A stretch of 64,000 bases of DNA, from positions 1 through 64,000 of the forward strand of contig CAJQUW010012443.1 in assembly GCA_907163375.1 (NCBI GenBank). The letters run 5' to 3'. Under the pieces are notes generated by a model. It saw only the letters and a program-made list of their open reading frames with translations, made no database searches and was not told where the DNA came from. The translations under genes were made by a program, and so were the position numbers. Of this stretch, positions 48,328 through 60,525 are shown one piece after another; position 1 is the stretch's first letter; the number at the start of each line of letters is the position of its first letter. The DNA comes from Prostheceraeus crozeri (taxonomy: Eukaryota; Platyhelminthes; Polycladida; Euryleptidae).

Positions 48328-50729
48328 CTGAAATAAAAAGGGTAAAAATATTCTATCCCATTATCCAAAACCAAATGTAGAGAAATGTTTGAAGGGTAAA
48401 AATGGACCACGAAAGTAACAGATCCATTATCCTTTCAATTTTTAGAACCTATGTGGGGTAGGACCTACGCTTTGGGAGGTAGAATGCGTCCATGAAAATA
48501 TTTGAAATAAAGTTTATGTACTCGATTTTAAGTAAATGAAAAAATAGCCGTAGGATCTTTTTTTGAATTTTTTTACTTTTAGCAAATCTCTCCTCTAGGG
48601 AAATCGACAGCGTTTCAGAACTTCAAATACACGTGGCCACTTATCTGTTCTTAAATATAATGACCAATCGGATTCAAAAGTAGTAGGAAATCTTAACAAA
48701 TCGGATTAGTACTCGTAGGTAAATAATGATAATAGGTTTACAATTTTGGAGGGATTCATGGAAAATACTTTATAAATGAGTTTTGAGGTAGGAGACTCGG
48801 TTTTTCGAATAGACTATCAAGATTTTCGGCCTATTTTTGTATCATGTCATTTAAGTTCTAACTCTTATTTCATAATACCGGATAGCCCTAGTAGCTAGAA
48901 GGGATCGAATTGTAAGATAGCCTAATAGCCCTACTATAAAGCACAGTAGAAAAATGTGTGGGAGACACGATAATTGCGAATGGTTTAGGGTTATTTGGGT
49001 AGTTTACATAATTCAAGTTAACCTGTATGCGGATGTAATGGACTAAGCTGGAAGCCTTAGGTATCTTATAATTTTTTCCTCTTGTCGTAGGCTTTTACAT
49101 GTGATAGGCACACATTCAGCATTTCAGTAGGCCTACATATTCAAAGTACGTTTTAATAACCTAAACAAGCTAGTAAATAATTTCTGTATAAATAGTAGCT
49201 CCAAGAACAAACCCGCTTTTTTACGCAGCATCTAGGCCTACATGTAGAGCGTATTAAGTTAGGTATACCTTCTAAAGAAAATACAGGTACCTAACTTCTC
49301 GTAGACTCGTTTACTGATTCGTCTACTGATGTTGAGTGAGACATAAAGGTAGACATAATTACATATGTGATAGGCCCTGGGAAAGTTACATCCCTCGAGC
49401 ATGGGTGGTACGCCGGTACGATTCGCTGAGATTGCCTATTCTTCCCTATGTGTAATAGGAAATGAATGCTAAAGAATAGTTTTTAACTTCTTTTCGCCGT
49501 GCGTGAGTCGAATAAACCTTCAAGATAACTTTCTAATAACTCTCGTCTACCGAACTCGAGTTTTGATTTTGATGGACATGGCGAGCGACATGTCGAGGCC
49601 ACCAGGTCTTCACTTTTCTCCTCCCTAAACATATTCTTACCTATACAATGCAATTTATAATATGAATAATACAGGTTGTTAAAATGCGACTCTCACTGTT
49701 TCGAGTCTCAATTCAAATAATTATTAACCATAATTCTACATTCTAAAGGTACAACATAACATTCTAATACATAATTCAAGGGTATTCCGGGGTATTCAAA
49801 GAAATATGTTACATAAATAATTATCAATGGTTGAAATTTATGCGAACGTTGAATGTTATTTATGTCTTATTCACAGACTATTTCGCTCAATGGTTAATCA
49901 CACAAAAAACGATGCGACAGACGTGTAGTTAATTTGAAAGAACATGAACGTAAGTATTGCAGTTCTCACTCGTCGAAGACAGCAAATTCTAATTTCATTA
50001 TCCATTGAAAGCCGTCGGCGTATTCTCATTGGTCTATCATCAAATTTAAGCCAATTAAAAAGGAGCGCTGACTCTTTCGTATGATTAAGTTTGTCACTTG
50101 TGTTGAATGTTTCATTCCATTTCTGATCTGAAGATCATTTCAAATGTCCCTTAATCCACAAATGATATCTAGATCCTTGATTTACGCTTCAAGCATAACT
50201 TTTCATTGCTCTAGAACTCAAAACCAAATATATATATATTCATTTTCTGCTCAGTGAAATCTATCACATGTACAGAAATGTTAAAGTTTCACAAGTTAAA
50301 ATCAACGAATGATGATTGAGATGCAGCACGTGATTCTCAAATCAACGCTCTGCTAGTTTCCCATATGCTAAAGTTAATGAATGTGAATGAGAAATGAAGA
50401 CTTTGATGGGGTGGGTGATAGGAGAATAATTGATGAATCTTAATTGCTGAAGAAGTGGATGGATGGAGCACCCGCTGAATGTCACTCATTGTTAACTTGC
50501 TTACGTCATTAAGCTGACATTGAGATGTTACAACTGCATTGCAATGAATTCCAAAAGACGTTGAGTGATACGGTCATTTTAAGTCAGTAAGAGCCTCTCG
50601 AAATGTTATGCGTCTTATAATACGGGCGTAAAATAATAAGTCACCGCACCTACAGACAATCTGATTCATACATTCTAACCATATTCTAAGTCATTGATCT
50701 CTTTGAGCGCCATCTACAATACTTAAGTA
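48328..50729. other. EnSpm 5' region, no further exon recognised
   Basis: This is AT-rich sequence between the first recognised exon and the right subterminal repeats. An acceptor at 48328-48329 implies an upstream exon or leader here, but I could not identify it. Confidence 0.5.
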
Positions 50730-50896
50730 AAATTGCATTTCATATGATTTTATTGCAATAGATATAACTTTCAGAAACTGCAATTTTTCAGTTTATATAT
50801 AAATTGTAATAGTTTTATATCATCAAATTATAAATTGCACTATTTCTGTATTATCACATATATATTGCAATTTTTCCGAAATTTTGTCAACCAGTG
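50730..50896 (-). repeat. EnSpm right terminal and subterminal repeats
   Basis: Read inward from 50896, the end is CACTGGTTGACAAAATTT followed by GGAAAAATTGCAAT. More ATTGCAA/TTGCA words occur at about 50752, 50780, 50836 and 50867. Confidence 0.8.
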
Positions 50897-51149
50897 TATA
50901 GGCCTATAAAATACTTGGTTAAACCAATTGCATTCTCTAATATCGTGATATTGACAAATAAACTGACAATTTATATGCTATTTTACATTTGTCAATAGGC
51001 TATATGATTGGCCTAATATGCCCTGAGTAGTATTATAATTTTTACATGTATCATAATTATATGCATGCAGTGATGCTCATAATTTATTTTAAAATATAAA
51101 AATTAATTTTTTACATATTATGTTGAAGGCTAAGAACAAGAAGTAATTC

Positions 51150-51418
51150 AATTTTCTTGGCATTGTGCTAAAAACAAGCGGGTCACTCCTTCTCTTTATT
51201 TGCCTTCATAAAGTAATGTACAATAAAATTTGAATAGGTAAAAACCGCGGCGCCTCGTGTCACATACACATCAAAAAGTGATGGGAGGACCCTTTTTTGA
51301 TGTGTCTGTGACACGAAGCACCGTGGTTTTTACCTACTCAAATTTTATTGTACATTTATGAAGTCAAATATAAAGAAGGAGTGACCCGCTTTTTTTTAGC
51401 ACAATGCCAAGAAAAATT
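51150..51418. mobile_element. Near-perfect hairpin MITE
   Basis: The left arm starts AATTTTCTTGGCATTGTGCT and contains GCGGGTCACTCCTTCT and AGGTAAAAACC. The right arm is its reverse complement with few mismatches. The loop is GTGATGGGAGGACCC (51276-51290). The copy is 269 bp, lying 253 bases outside the EnSpm right end. Confidence 0.85.
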
Positions 51419-53245
51419 GTTTTACATATTTAATCGATCATATCACGTTATGTTGCCATTTCAGGTTGACCAATTCGTGTGAGAATATCTTCGAACCAGC
51501 ATCTACATGTGCTTGACCATCGAGTTCGTCAGGCGACTGTTTCCGGACTAGGAAAATCTAGAGCTAATAAGTAAGTAAGAAAAGGCTTTCGGTTAGCTTG
51601 TGTGATTTAATTTTCGTAACTTGAATGTCATGTATAATATTAGCCTTCGTCCACCCTTTCTTCTGGATCATTCAATAATTTGACATCATTATTCAATGAT
51701 AGCTGTAGGCATACATAAAATGGGCTTCAAGTGTGCGAAGGACGTGATGATGCATGAGACCCGCAATCAACCATCTTTTAAATGAGAGTACTCTACAATT
51801 GAATAGTGTTTTCATAATGTTGTCTCATTTCTCTTCAATTGCAATTATGAAGTATTTTGTAGTATTTCTGTCATAACATGCAAACTAGAGATCCATGCTG
51901 GCATTTTTTATTGTTTGTATAACTTTTTTATTATGAGATAACTTGATAAAACTTTTCATTTGCTCTTCGGTTTAAACTTAATTGAGTAAAATATTTCATA
52001 CAATCCTAGTGTAGGCCTTTATTCGCTTTTTCATATATTGTTTGACTGCAATGTGTTAGTGATTTTTTGTCTCTCTCGTTAAAGAATCTCGAAACGTTGA
52101 TTCAAAAATCTCTTAATTTGTTTTATTCCTGTGAAAGCTAGAGGTAATTTCAAAAATAATTAAGATCATCAATTGATCAATTGAAGTGATACATATTCAT
52201 TGAGGTTTAAAAAATTTACTGAATTCTGAAGCAATCTTGAATGCAGGATATAGTTTCTGTTCAATTCTTTCATGTCGATTTCGTGTAGTAATTGAAAGAG
52301 ATGTAAACAATAGCAATTTTTGTCAAACATTATATCGTAAAGCAAAACACAAGTAGGCGTAACTGAATGATGGTAAAAACATAGGGCCTATAAGTTGCAA
52401 TTATATATAAATTTGTAGCATAAAAACAAATTCAAAATTGACAGCAATTTAAATTGAGATAATGAAAGAAATCTCATTGTTATCCATATCACTGTCATTG
52501 TAACTATATAATCACTTAATTATCATTCCAACTCTTCAAAGATGCATTTTTATATAAATCAGTAATGAAATATGGAAGACTTTTTGAACGCATGGTAGAT
52601 ACTCAACATACTTGATTCTATATCAAGCTCTTCCGAAAATTTAGCACAGTGATATCAGACACTATTCAAAATTTAGACCAAGTGTAGCTTCGTGTACGAG
52701 TTTCCCCCTTTTGACGAGCACACTTGGTAAAAATCAGTGATGTGACTTCGATTAGATTTTAATCGAGGTCGAGGTTGTTCTCGATACAAGTTACATAACT
52801 TTGGTTGACTTTGGCACCGGGCACTTGAATGAAAGGAAAACGAAGACATTTGTGTTTATCAAGTTATTGATCATATTGTGTCAACACATTGAAAATCTGA
52901 CTATTATCTATGATGTTTTAATTGGTTAATAACTACATCATGGTATATGCTTGTGCGAAAACATAAATATGCTTTATACTAACAATTGCAGATAAAAAGA
53001 TGACAATTTTTAACGGACACTCTCAAAGCGTTATTCAATACATGACATAAAATCGTTACAAAACAATTTTGCAAATAGTCACAAAATTCATTGAAATCAT
53101 CTAATGGCATGAGGTCTCCCGTTCAATCTTAACAAGTGCTAACTTTGGACAAAAAATCTTGTATGCAAATTTCGTTATATGTCCATTATAAAAATTGAAT
53201 GATTGCAACAAATACTATATGGAAACATGGAAATATATTCATATT
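51419..53245. other. No gene recognised
   Basis: AT-rich, with frequent stops in all frames and no clear repeat. Confidence 0.5.
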
Positions 53246-53412
53246 CCCGCCAGGACGAGCCTCTGCATGGAAAGAGACACAGAATGTTATATGCCCTATG
53301 ACTACTACGAAAATGCGCACCTTCCGAGTTCTAACGTGTTCCTTTGATCTACAGACAAGATCAAGGAAATAGACATGTTAGTTGAAGGAAAATTTTCGAC
53401 CAATATGTCTGC
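53246..53412 (+). pseudogene. Inverted partial copy of the coding-like segment at 53576-53930
   Basis: The + strand reads a diverged copy of the - strand sequence at 53930-53720, sharing TGACTACTACGAAAATGCGC, GAGTTCTAACGTGTTCCTTT and GACATGTTAGTTGAAGGAAA-like words. It is shorter and its frame is disturbed early, so it looks like the decayed partner of an inverted duplication. Confidence 0.6.
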
Positions 53413-53575
53413 TTGGTGTGCTTGCTCCGACTATGCGAGTTTGCGGTATGATATGTCTTTTATTGCGTTCTAATCCCGTGCTAAGAACAATTATTCTATA
53501 TGCGATATTTGCAAGAGTGGTTATAGATGCTCAAGGTTTGAGCTAAAATTTGATCAAAATTTCATGCTTACCTTC

Positions 53576-53995
53576 CTAAGATGCTTGTTGAATCCAAATT
53601 TGCTTGGTTTTGGTAGGCAAAGGTAGATGATCACATAACTTCATGACCTGAAGATATATCATGCCACAGGCCACTTGAGTTACTTTAGTTAATACATCTC
53701 GCATAGTCAAGGCAAACACACCAAACCGACATTTCGGTCGAAACTTCGATTTTCCTTCAATTAGCATGCCCTTTTCTTTGAACTTGTCTGCATATCAAAG
53801 GAACACGTTAGAACTCGGTAGGCGCGCATTTTCGTAGTAGTCATAAGGTTTAGAACATTTGTTGAAAGTCTCATCTTCGGTCTCGTTCCATGCAAAAGCC
53901 CGTCCTGGCGGAGGGACTATTTCTATCTTTACATAGTATTTTCTATAATCATTGTCATGTCCAAAAATGTCCGAAAAATAGGCATAAAGGAGCAA
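53576..53995 (-). pseudogene. Unrecognised coding-like segment, inverted duplicate
   Basis: The first - strand frame reads NDYRKYYVKIEIVPPPGRAF, ETFNKCSKPYDYYENARLPS and then SNVFL before TGA (53797-53795). The same frame continues DKFKEKGMLIEGKSKFRPKC, RFGVFALTMRDVLTK and QVACGMIYLQ to TGA-adjacent sequence at 53576. The bases before 53787 (CTAAC, TTCCTTTGATATGCAG) look like a 3' splice site, so the second part may be an exon. The style resembles extracellular or linker regions of receptor proteins, but I cannot assign a family. Its inverted partner is at 53246-53412. Confidence 0.4.
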
Positions 53996-54835
53996 TTAAG
54001 TATGAATAACAAAGAGGAAATAAAAAATCATGAATAGCAAAATGTTTATATCTGACTACTGTTCTGTCCGACCTCGATGAAAATCTGCGTAGTATAATTC
54101 GAGGTTATTATGATTTCGGTGAATGTGGGAGGAACTAAATTTAGAAATTCAAAAAAGCGCATATTAAATGTCCGCCGAATTGCATTGTGCAAAGCAGCTA
54201 CTACTTATACTGAAAACTTGCAAAGTGGTTAGAACTGCAAAAATTAGCAAAGTCGATATTCTAAGCATACAAATGAGCTTGAAACGTACGTGTTGCATCT
54301 CATCATGAGAGTGCATTTTGTTAAATCATAACTTGACCCAACTATGTAGCATCAGTAGACTGGTAATTTTTTTTCTAGTACGAATTGCACGTATTCCAAA
54401 CTATATGGTGTCTACCCTGTCTAACAGACTGTTTTATTTTGTTATAATCTCAAATGCATTTGAGTAGGCCTACCCTCTTTAAGAATTGATCATCCTTTTT
54501 CAAAGGCAATGAGAAAACTCCATTACAAAAATGGAAATCCAAGGATCAAGGTCCTTGTGGAGAACTGTCTATAACAAGCCCCCAGAAGACTTTCTCGGAG
54601 CAGGGTTGAGCTGCCGGACGTAGAGGGTGACGTGGAAGACGATCAAGTGCCTGAGTAAAGACATTTGATAATGTGTGCATATGTGTTCGAATAAAATCGT
54701 TTGTGTGATGGTTTGTTTTTTTCTATTCCGGAATATCGCCTTCTGATTTTCATAGTTGCATAGCTGTGGGTAAGTTGGACTGTGTATTGATTGAGGTGGA
54801 CTTTCGCCAATAAGGACTGATAAAATGTAGCGTAG
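53996..54835. other. No gene recognised
   Basis: No supported coding region. CTACGTAGC-type words begin at its right end. Confidence 0.5.
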
Positions 54836-54903
54836 CGCCAGTGTAGCAGTTGGTGGTGATTAGTAGCAACTACGTAGCGTCGCCGTAGCACTACGTGGCA
54901 TCA
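54836..54903. repeat. GTAGC-rich left flank of the large palindrome
   Basis: The sequence has GTAGCGTAGCG, CAACTACGTAGCG and CACTACGTGGC in 68 bases. It resembles 37083-37136 (GCGTAGCGTGGC, GGTTGGTGGCAG, AGCTACGTAGC). Confidence 0.65.
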
Positions 54904-57561
54904 ACCCGGGACGAGCAAACCGAATAATTTTGTTAGAAACTTGCTAGCTGTTTGCTAATTTTGCGAAAAATAGAAATTTTGATAAATTCCTACTATGTTT
55001 GCTAATTTTGTTAGAGGCCTACCAGTTTCTAAGCAAAATAATAAAATTATAAAAAACTTTTTAATTTTGTTAAATATTTATGAAATATTAGTCAAATTAT
55101 CCTAAATGTCAGAACAAAACATTAATTAAATACATGTTTTCAGATAAGATCTGATATGCCATCCAAAACACAGTGTGTTGTCAGGATCATTAAACTTTTG
55201 ATTGACAAGAATCGATGAGAAATTGTCACAAAAGGCATTGATTCACTAATATCTCTCATTGAAGACCTGTGATTCGATGCTTGGTCAAATGAGCTTGAAA
55301 ATAAGTTTCAGCACGAATGTAGCAATCAGATCTTGTGTTCGAAATTGTATGTTTTACTTCCATATTGCTTGTATGAATCTTGTGTATTATCTTTGTGAAA
55401 ACTACTCGATACGTCATGATATGAGCCTTAAATCGAAGAAACAGTTTAAGTCGTGTGAAATTTCACCGACTCTGAGATCCTATCGAACTGTAGTAATCGC
55501 TTTGAACTTGCTCTAATCGTTCTCAGGAAACGATAGGAATTCCCGTGACGAGAATCCTATATTGGGTGCTATATTTAGAAGTCTGTATAAGGCGCTCAGA
55601 GAGTTGCTATCATTTCCCGATGTTTCACGAGTGTGTCACGAGCATGTTGCACGAGTAATCAGTTTTCATGATTATTTCTAAAGCATTACTTTATTCTAAT
55701 GCATCCCAACCTCTGCAATTATCGAATTTATATTTCTGACCTATTCTGAGAAGGGATTATCATGTCTTCAAGATGGCGAGCCTCCCGACTTCGAACATTG
55801 CAAAGCATTTCTTCGCCGCGCTCTACGTCTATCAGTCAGTTCACGGATTCCTCATGTAGTTTGTGGGTGTGATTCCGCTCGTCGAAGTGAAGACTGACGG
55901 CGCAGTTTTTCTCTATTCATTGAAGATACTGTAATATGCATGTTGTCATCCTTTGTTTAAGATCATTAGCGTCGAGTGTCCAGATGGAGTGTATATGGTG
56001 CGTCACTATTATTCAGACATGTGAGTAGCAAATAAATTGTATTTGTAAATCAGGTGTAAAAACAGATTACTTGAAAAAACATTCTAAGCCAACCATTCAA
56101 ATTATTATGTCCTTCAATTACCAAATAAAATGTACATTCAGTTAAAGAATTAATCGTTTTGATTCAGCATGATAGGAGATGGAGACTTCGATCCTTGATG
56201 ATGAGGCATATTTCCCAAAAAAGGGGTGGTAAATAAACATTAATTTCCTCCATTTCAAAAAAATTGCAAGCGTTCTCCGGATTCTCGAATAGAATCCGCA
56301 GCGTATGCGGCTGCCTTCCAGTGGGTGTTTCATTCGGGAGCTGGTCGGTACGATGATGATAGTGTGGTCCCTCATGAAATCGTATCAAATCATAAGAAAG
56401 TTAACTTCCTCTGAAATTCATCAGCATCGAGTATAGAGAGAGAATCCATATTCTATGGACAATCCTCACCATGACAGCGCGCACCGCTTAGCAATGTGCA
56501 CAGCAGTCGTCCCATGCGTCATTGAATCTACTGAAAATCTATTCTTGAGAGAGAAAGGGATACTAAAAAGTAGTCCATCAATGTGGCATTGAAACTGTCC
56601 AAGATACATGTACATGACTGAAGTGAAGTGGTCGTGCTAAACATCAGGATCACAGGGCTTCTTTGGGACCACACTATTATCACTGTACCAGCTGGTCGTA
56701 TGGAAAAAGATTGAATCTTCTTTTAATTCGCTGATTGATACTGTCGATAATGTAGCTTGCGTGCACATCTAAACCGTCGTTTGTCAGGCCTACATGCAGA
56801 GTTGGCATATTTTTTTAAATACGAATTTTTGTGGTTTTTTAAATAGGTCAAATGCTTCACTGTATAATTTGGATTTGTGCAAGACATTTGCGGGTACGTT
56901 ATTGTTACTGATTTCAGTTAATGGGGAAATTATTTGACATCAAATATCAAATCGGATTTTCTGCTCAACCGGCATATGTTGTCCACCGTGGGAAAATGTG
57001 TTATGGATTAATTCGTGCTGTTGTAAATTATTGGGATGATAAAAGATACTAAGATAGTTAAAAATATCACCTGATTGATTCTTATAATAGAAGCTCGATC
57101 AAAACCTGTGTCATCTTCCTATTTTTCAATTATGCTACATTCTGGCCTATTCCTTCTCTTATGTGCGTCAAATACATTCAATACTTTTTGCATCAAAAAC
57201 TCTATTGTGCATTTCAGACCGCAATATCATTGTCTATCAAAGAGATATCATAAATGGGAACTGATTGAAACTGACCAAACCAGCACAATTGATGGTAGAG
57301 GAACAATTACGACAGTTCTGTAGGCTGACATCTGCTGATGAGGTGAGTCTCTAAATTATGTGATTCTTTGCCACTGCCTCCGAATGTTTTGGTTTTAGCA
57401 GCATTGAGTTTTTCTGCTGTTAATCCTTGGAGCATTTCGTAGCAGGATGACTTCGATCAACAGTTATAATGTATAAATATGTATAAGGACTTCTTGTCAC
57501 TGCCTCCGAATGTTTTGGCTTTAGCAGCATTGAGTTCTTCTGCTGTTAATCCTTGGAGCAT

Positions 57562-57769
57562 GTGTAAATATATTGCATTATAATTATAACATGTATAATT
57601 TACACATCATAAAACTTGTGGGTTTGATCTTGACGCATAAAGTGGGTTCGCAGACCGCTCACATTCTATTGATAAAATTACAGTTAACCTACGCCGTAGC
57701 AAAACATTGATGAAATTTACCGTTGATATTAATTGAATATATTGTTGATCGAAGTCATCCTGCTGCGAA
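57562..57769. other. Spacer of the large palindrome
   Basis: This is 208 bases of unique sequence starting with a small hairpin (TGTGTAAAT and ATTTACACA) and ending with GTTGATCGAAGTCATCCTGC, which also occurs at 57870-57889. Confidence 0.75.
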
Positions 57770-57961
57770 ATGCTCCAAGGATTAACAGCAGAAGAACTCA
57801 ATGCTGCTAAAGCCAAAACATTCGGAGGCAGTGACAAGAAGTCCTTATACATATTTATACATTATAACTGTTGATCGAAGTCATCCTGCTACGAAATGCT
57901 CCAAGGATTAACAGCAGAAAAACTCAATGCTGCTAAAACCAAAACATTCGGAGGCAGTGGC
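57746..57961 (+). repeat. Two tandem ~124-bp units at the palindrome centre
   Basis: Units starting near 57746 and 57870 share GATCGAAGTCATCCTGCT, GAAATGCTCCAAGGATTAAC, AGCAGAA(G/A)AACTCAATGC and AAACATTCGGAGGCAGTG. In the + frame both encode EMLQGLTAEELNAAKAKTFG or EMLQGLTAEKLNAAKTKTFG, with mostly conservative changes. Mirror copies lie at 57370-57561. The peptide is not recognised. Confidence 0.7.
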
Positions 57962-60434
57962 AAAGAATCACATAATTTAGAGACTCACCTCATCAGCAGA
58001 TGTCAGCCTACAGAACTGTCGTAATTGTTCCTCTACCATCAATTGTGCTGGTTTGGTCAGTTTCAATCAGTTCCCATTTATGATATCTCTTTGATAGACA
58101 ATGATATTGCGGTCTGAAATGCACAATAGAGTTTTTGATGCAAAAAGTATTGAATGTATTTGACGCACATAAGAGAAGGAATAGGCCAGAATGTAGCATA
58201 ATTGAAAAATAGGAAGATGACACAGGTTTTGATCGAGCTTCTATTATAAGAATCAATCAGGTGATATTTTTAACTATCTTAGTATCTTTTATCATCCCAA
58301 TAATTTACAACAGCACGAATTAATCCATAACACATTTTCCCACGGTGGACAACATATGCCGGTTGAGCAGAAAATCCGATTTGATATTTGATGTCAAATA
58401 ATTTCCCCATTAACTGAAATCAGTAACAATAACGTACCCGCAAATGTCTTGCACAAATCCAAATTATACAGTGAAGCATTTGACCTATTTAAAAAACCAC
58501 AAAAATTCGTATTTAAAAAAATATGCCAACTCTGCATGTAGGCCTGACAAACGACGGTTTAGATGTGCACGCAAGCTACATTATCGACAGTATCAATCAG
58601 CGAATTAAAAGAAGATTCAATCTTTTTCCATACGACCAGCTGGTACAGTGATAATAGTGTGGTCCCAAAGAAGCCCTGTGATCCTGATGTTTAGCACGAC
58701 CACTTCACTTCAGTCATGTACATGTATCTTGGACAGTTTCAATGCCACATTGATGGACTACTTTTTAGTATCCCTTTCTCTCTCAAGAATAGATTTTCAG
58801 TAGATTCAATGACGCATGGGACGACTGCTGTGCACATTGCTAAGCGGTGCGCGCTGTCATGGTGAGGATTGTCCATAGAATATGGATTCTCTCTCTATAC
58901 TCGATGCTGATGAATTTCAGAGGAAGTTAACTTTCTTATGATTTGATACGATTTCATGAGGGACCACACTATCATCATCGTACCGACCAGCTCCCGAATG
59001 AAACACCCACTGGAAGGCAGCCGCATACGCTGCGGATTCTATTCGAGAATCCGGAGAACGCTTGCAATTTTTTTGAAATGGAGGAAATTAATGTTTATTT
59101 ACCACCCCTTTTTTGGGAAATATGCCTCATCATCAAGGATCGAAGTCTCCATCTCCTATCATGCTGAATCAAAACGATTAATTCTTTAACTGAATGTACA
59201 TTTTATTTGGTAATTGAAGGACATAATAATTTGAATGGTTGGCTTAGAATGTTTTTTCAAGTCATCTGTTTTTACACCTGATTTACGAATACAATCTATT
59301 TGCTACTCACATATGTCTGAATAATAGTGACGCACCATATAGACTCCATCTGGACACTCATATCAACGCTAATGATCTTAAACAAAGGATGACAACATGC
59401 ATATTACAGTATCTTCAATGAATAGAGAAAAACTGCGCCGTCAGTCTTCACTTCGACGAGCGGAATCACACCCACAAACTACATGAGGAATCCGTGAACT
59501 GACTGATAGACGTAGAGCGCGGCGAAGAAATGCTTTGCAATGTTCGAAGTCGGGAGGCTCGCCATCTTGAAGACATGATAATCCCTTCTCAGAATAGGTC
59601 AGAAATATAAATTCGATAATTGCAGAGGTTGGGATGCATTAGAATAAAGTAATGCTTTAGAAATAATCATGAAAACTGATTACTCGTGCAACATGCTCGT
59701 GACACACTCGTGAAACATCGGGAAATGATAGCAACTCTCTGAGCGCCTTATACAGACTTCTAAATATAGCACCCAATATAGGATTCTCGTCACGGGAATT
59801 CCTATCGTTTCCTGAGAACGATTAGAGCAAGTTCAAAGCGATTACTACAGTTCGATAGGATCTCAGAGTCGGTGAAATTTCACACGACTTAAACTGTTTC
59901 TTCGATTTAAGGCTCATATCATGACGTATCGAGTAGTTTTCACAAAGATAATACACAAGATTCATACAAGCAATATGGAAGTAAAACATACAATTTCGAA
60001 CACAAGATCTGATTGCTACATTCGTGCTGAAACTTATTTTCAAGCTCATTTGACCAAGCATCGAATCACAGGTCTTCAATGAGAGATATTAGTGAATCAA
60101 TGCCTTTTGTGACAATTTCTCATCGATTCTTGTCAATCAAAAGTTTAATGATCCTGACAACACACTGCGTTTTGGATGGCATATCAGATCTTATCTGAAA
60201 ACATGTATTTAATTAATGTTTTGTTCTGACATTTAGGATAATTTGACTAATATTTCATAAATATTTAACAAAATTAAAAAGTTTTTTATAATTTTATTAT
60301 TTTGCTTAGAAACTGGTAGGCCTCTAACAAAATTAGCAAACATAGTAGGAATTTATCAAAATTTCTATTTTTCACAAAATTAGCAAACAGCTAGCAAGTT
60401 TCTAACAAAATTATTCGGTTTGCTCGTCCCGGGT

Positions 60435-60525
60435 AGCACCATGCTACGTAGCAGGAACGTACCGGCCTATGCCGCCATTTTTATTGGTTTCAGCTACTCC
60501 CCCGCTACGTAGCAGATGCGTACTT
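60435..60525. repeat. CTACGTAGC-rich right flank of the large palindrome
   Basis: Contains ATGCTACGTAGCAGG and CCGCTACGTAGCAGATGCG, the same core as the tandem array at 37195-37420 and the left flank 54836-54903. Confidence 0.65.

Larger units (their letters stand above)
39219..50896 (-). mobile_element. EnSpm/CACTA transposon, 11.7 kb, broken, with nested element
   Basis: Both ends carry inverted repeats starting CACTGGTTGACAAAATT (39219 and, reversed, 50896) and flanked by TA. CACT(A/G) ends are the hallmark of the EnSpm/CACTA superfamily, whose duplications are 2-3 bp. About 170-200 bases inside each end are studded with ATTGCAA/TTGCAAT words, the kind of subterminal repeats bound by CACTA proteins. 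The interior holds a tnp2-like transposase on the - strand (exons 48327-47990 and 41852-40046) and a 4.84-kb palindromic element inside its intron. The gene has an in-frame stop, a frameshift and a missing part, so this copy cannot make a whole transposase. Confidence 0.85.
54904..60434. repeat. 5.5-kb palindrome with 2.66-kb arms
   Basis: The left arm 54904-57561 and right arm 57770-60434 are reverse complements, with only a handful of differences noticed (for example one base near 56067/59263 and a small indel near 55973/59371). The arms differ by 7 bases in length, and the spacer is 208 bases. The outer ends read ACCCGGGACGAGCAAACCG. Open frames come in mirror pairs (55259-55516/59822-60079, 56142-56375/58956-59189, 57075-57323/58008-58256) and show no domain. 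No exact target duplication is visible: the adjoining 9-mers TGGCATCAA and TAGCACCAT match at 6 of 9. It could be a foldback-like element, a segmental inverted duplication, or partly an assembly effect. Confidence 0.9.

Noticed and set aside
53576-53767. Receptor tyrosine kinase fragment, from TMRDVLTKVTQVACGMIYL
   Set aside because: The likeness to the kinase helix before the catalytic loop is superficial, and the HRD motif that should follow is absent.
54904-60434. Polinton or other virus-like element, given the long inverted repeats
   Set aside because: No polymerase, integrase, capsid or packaging gene is present, and the arms almost meet.
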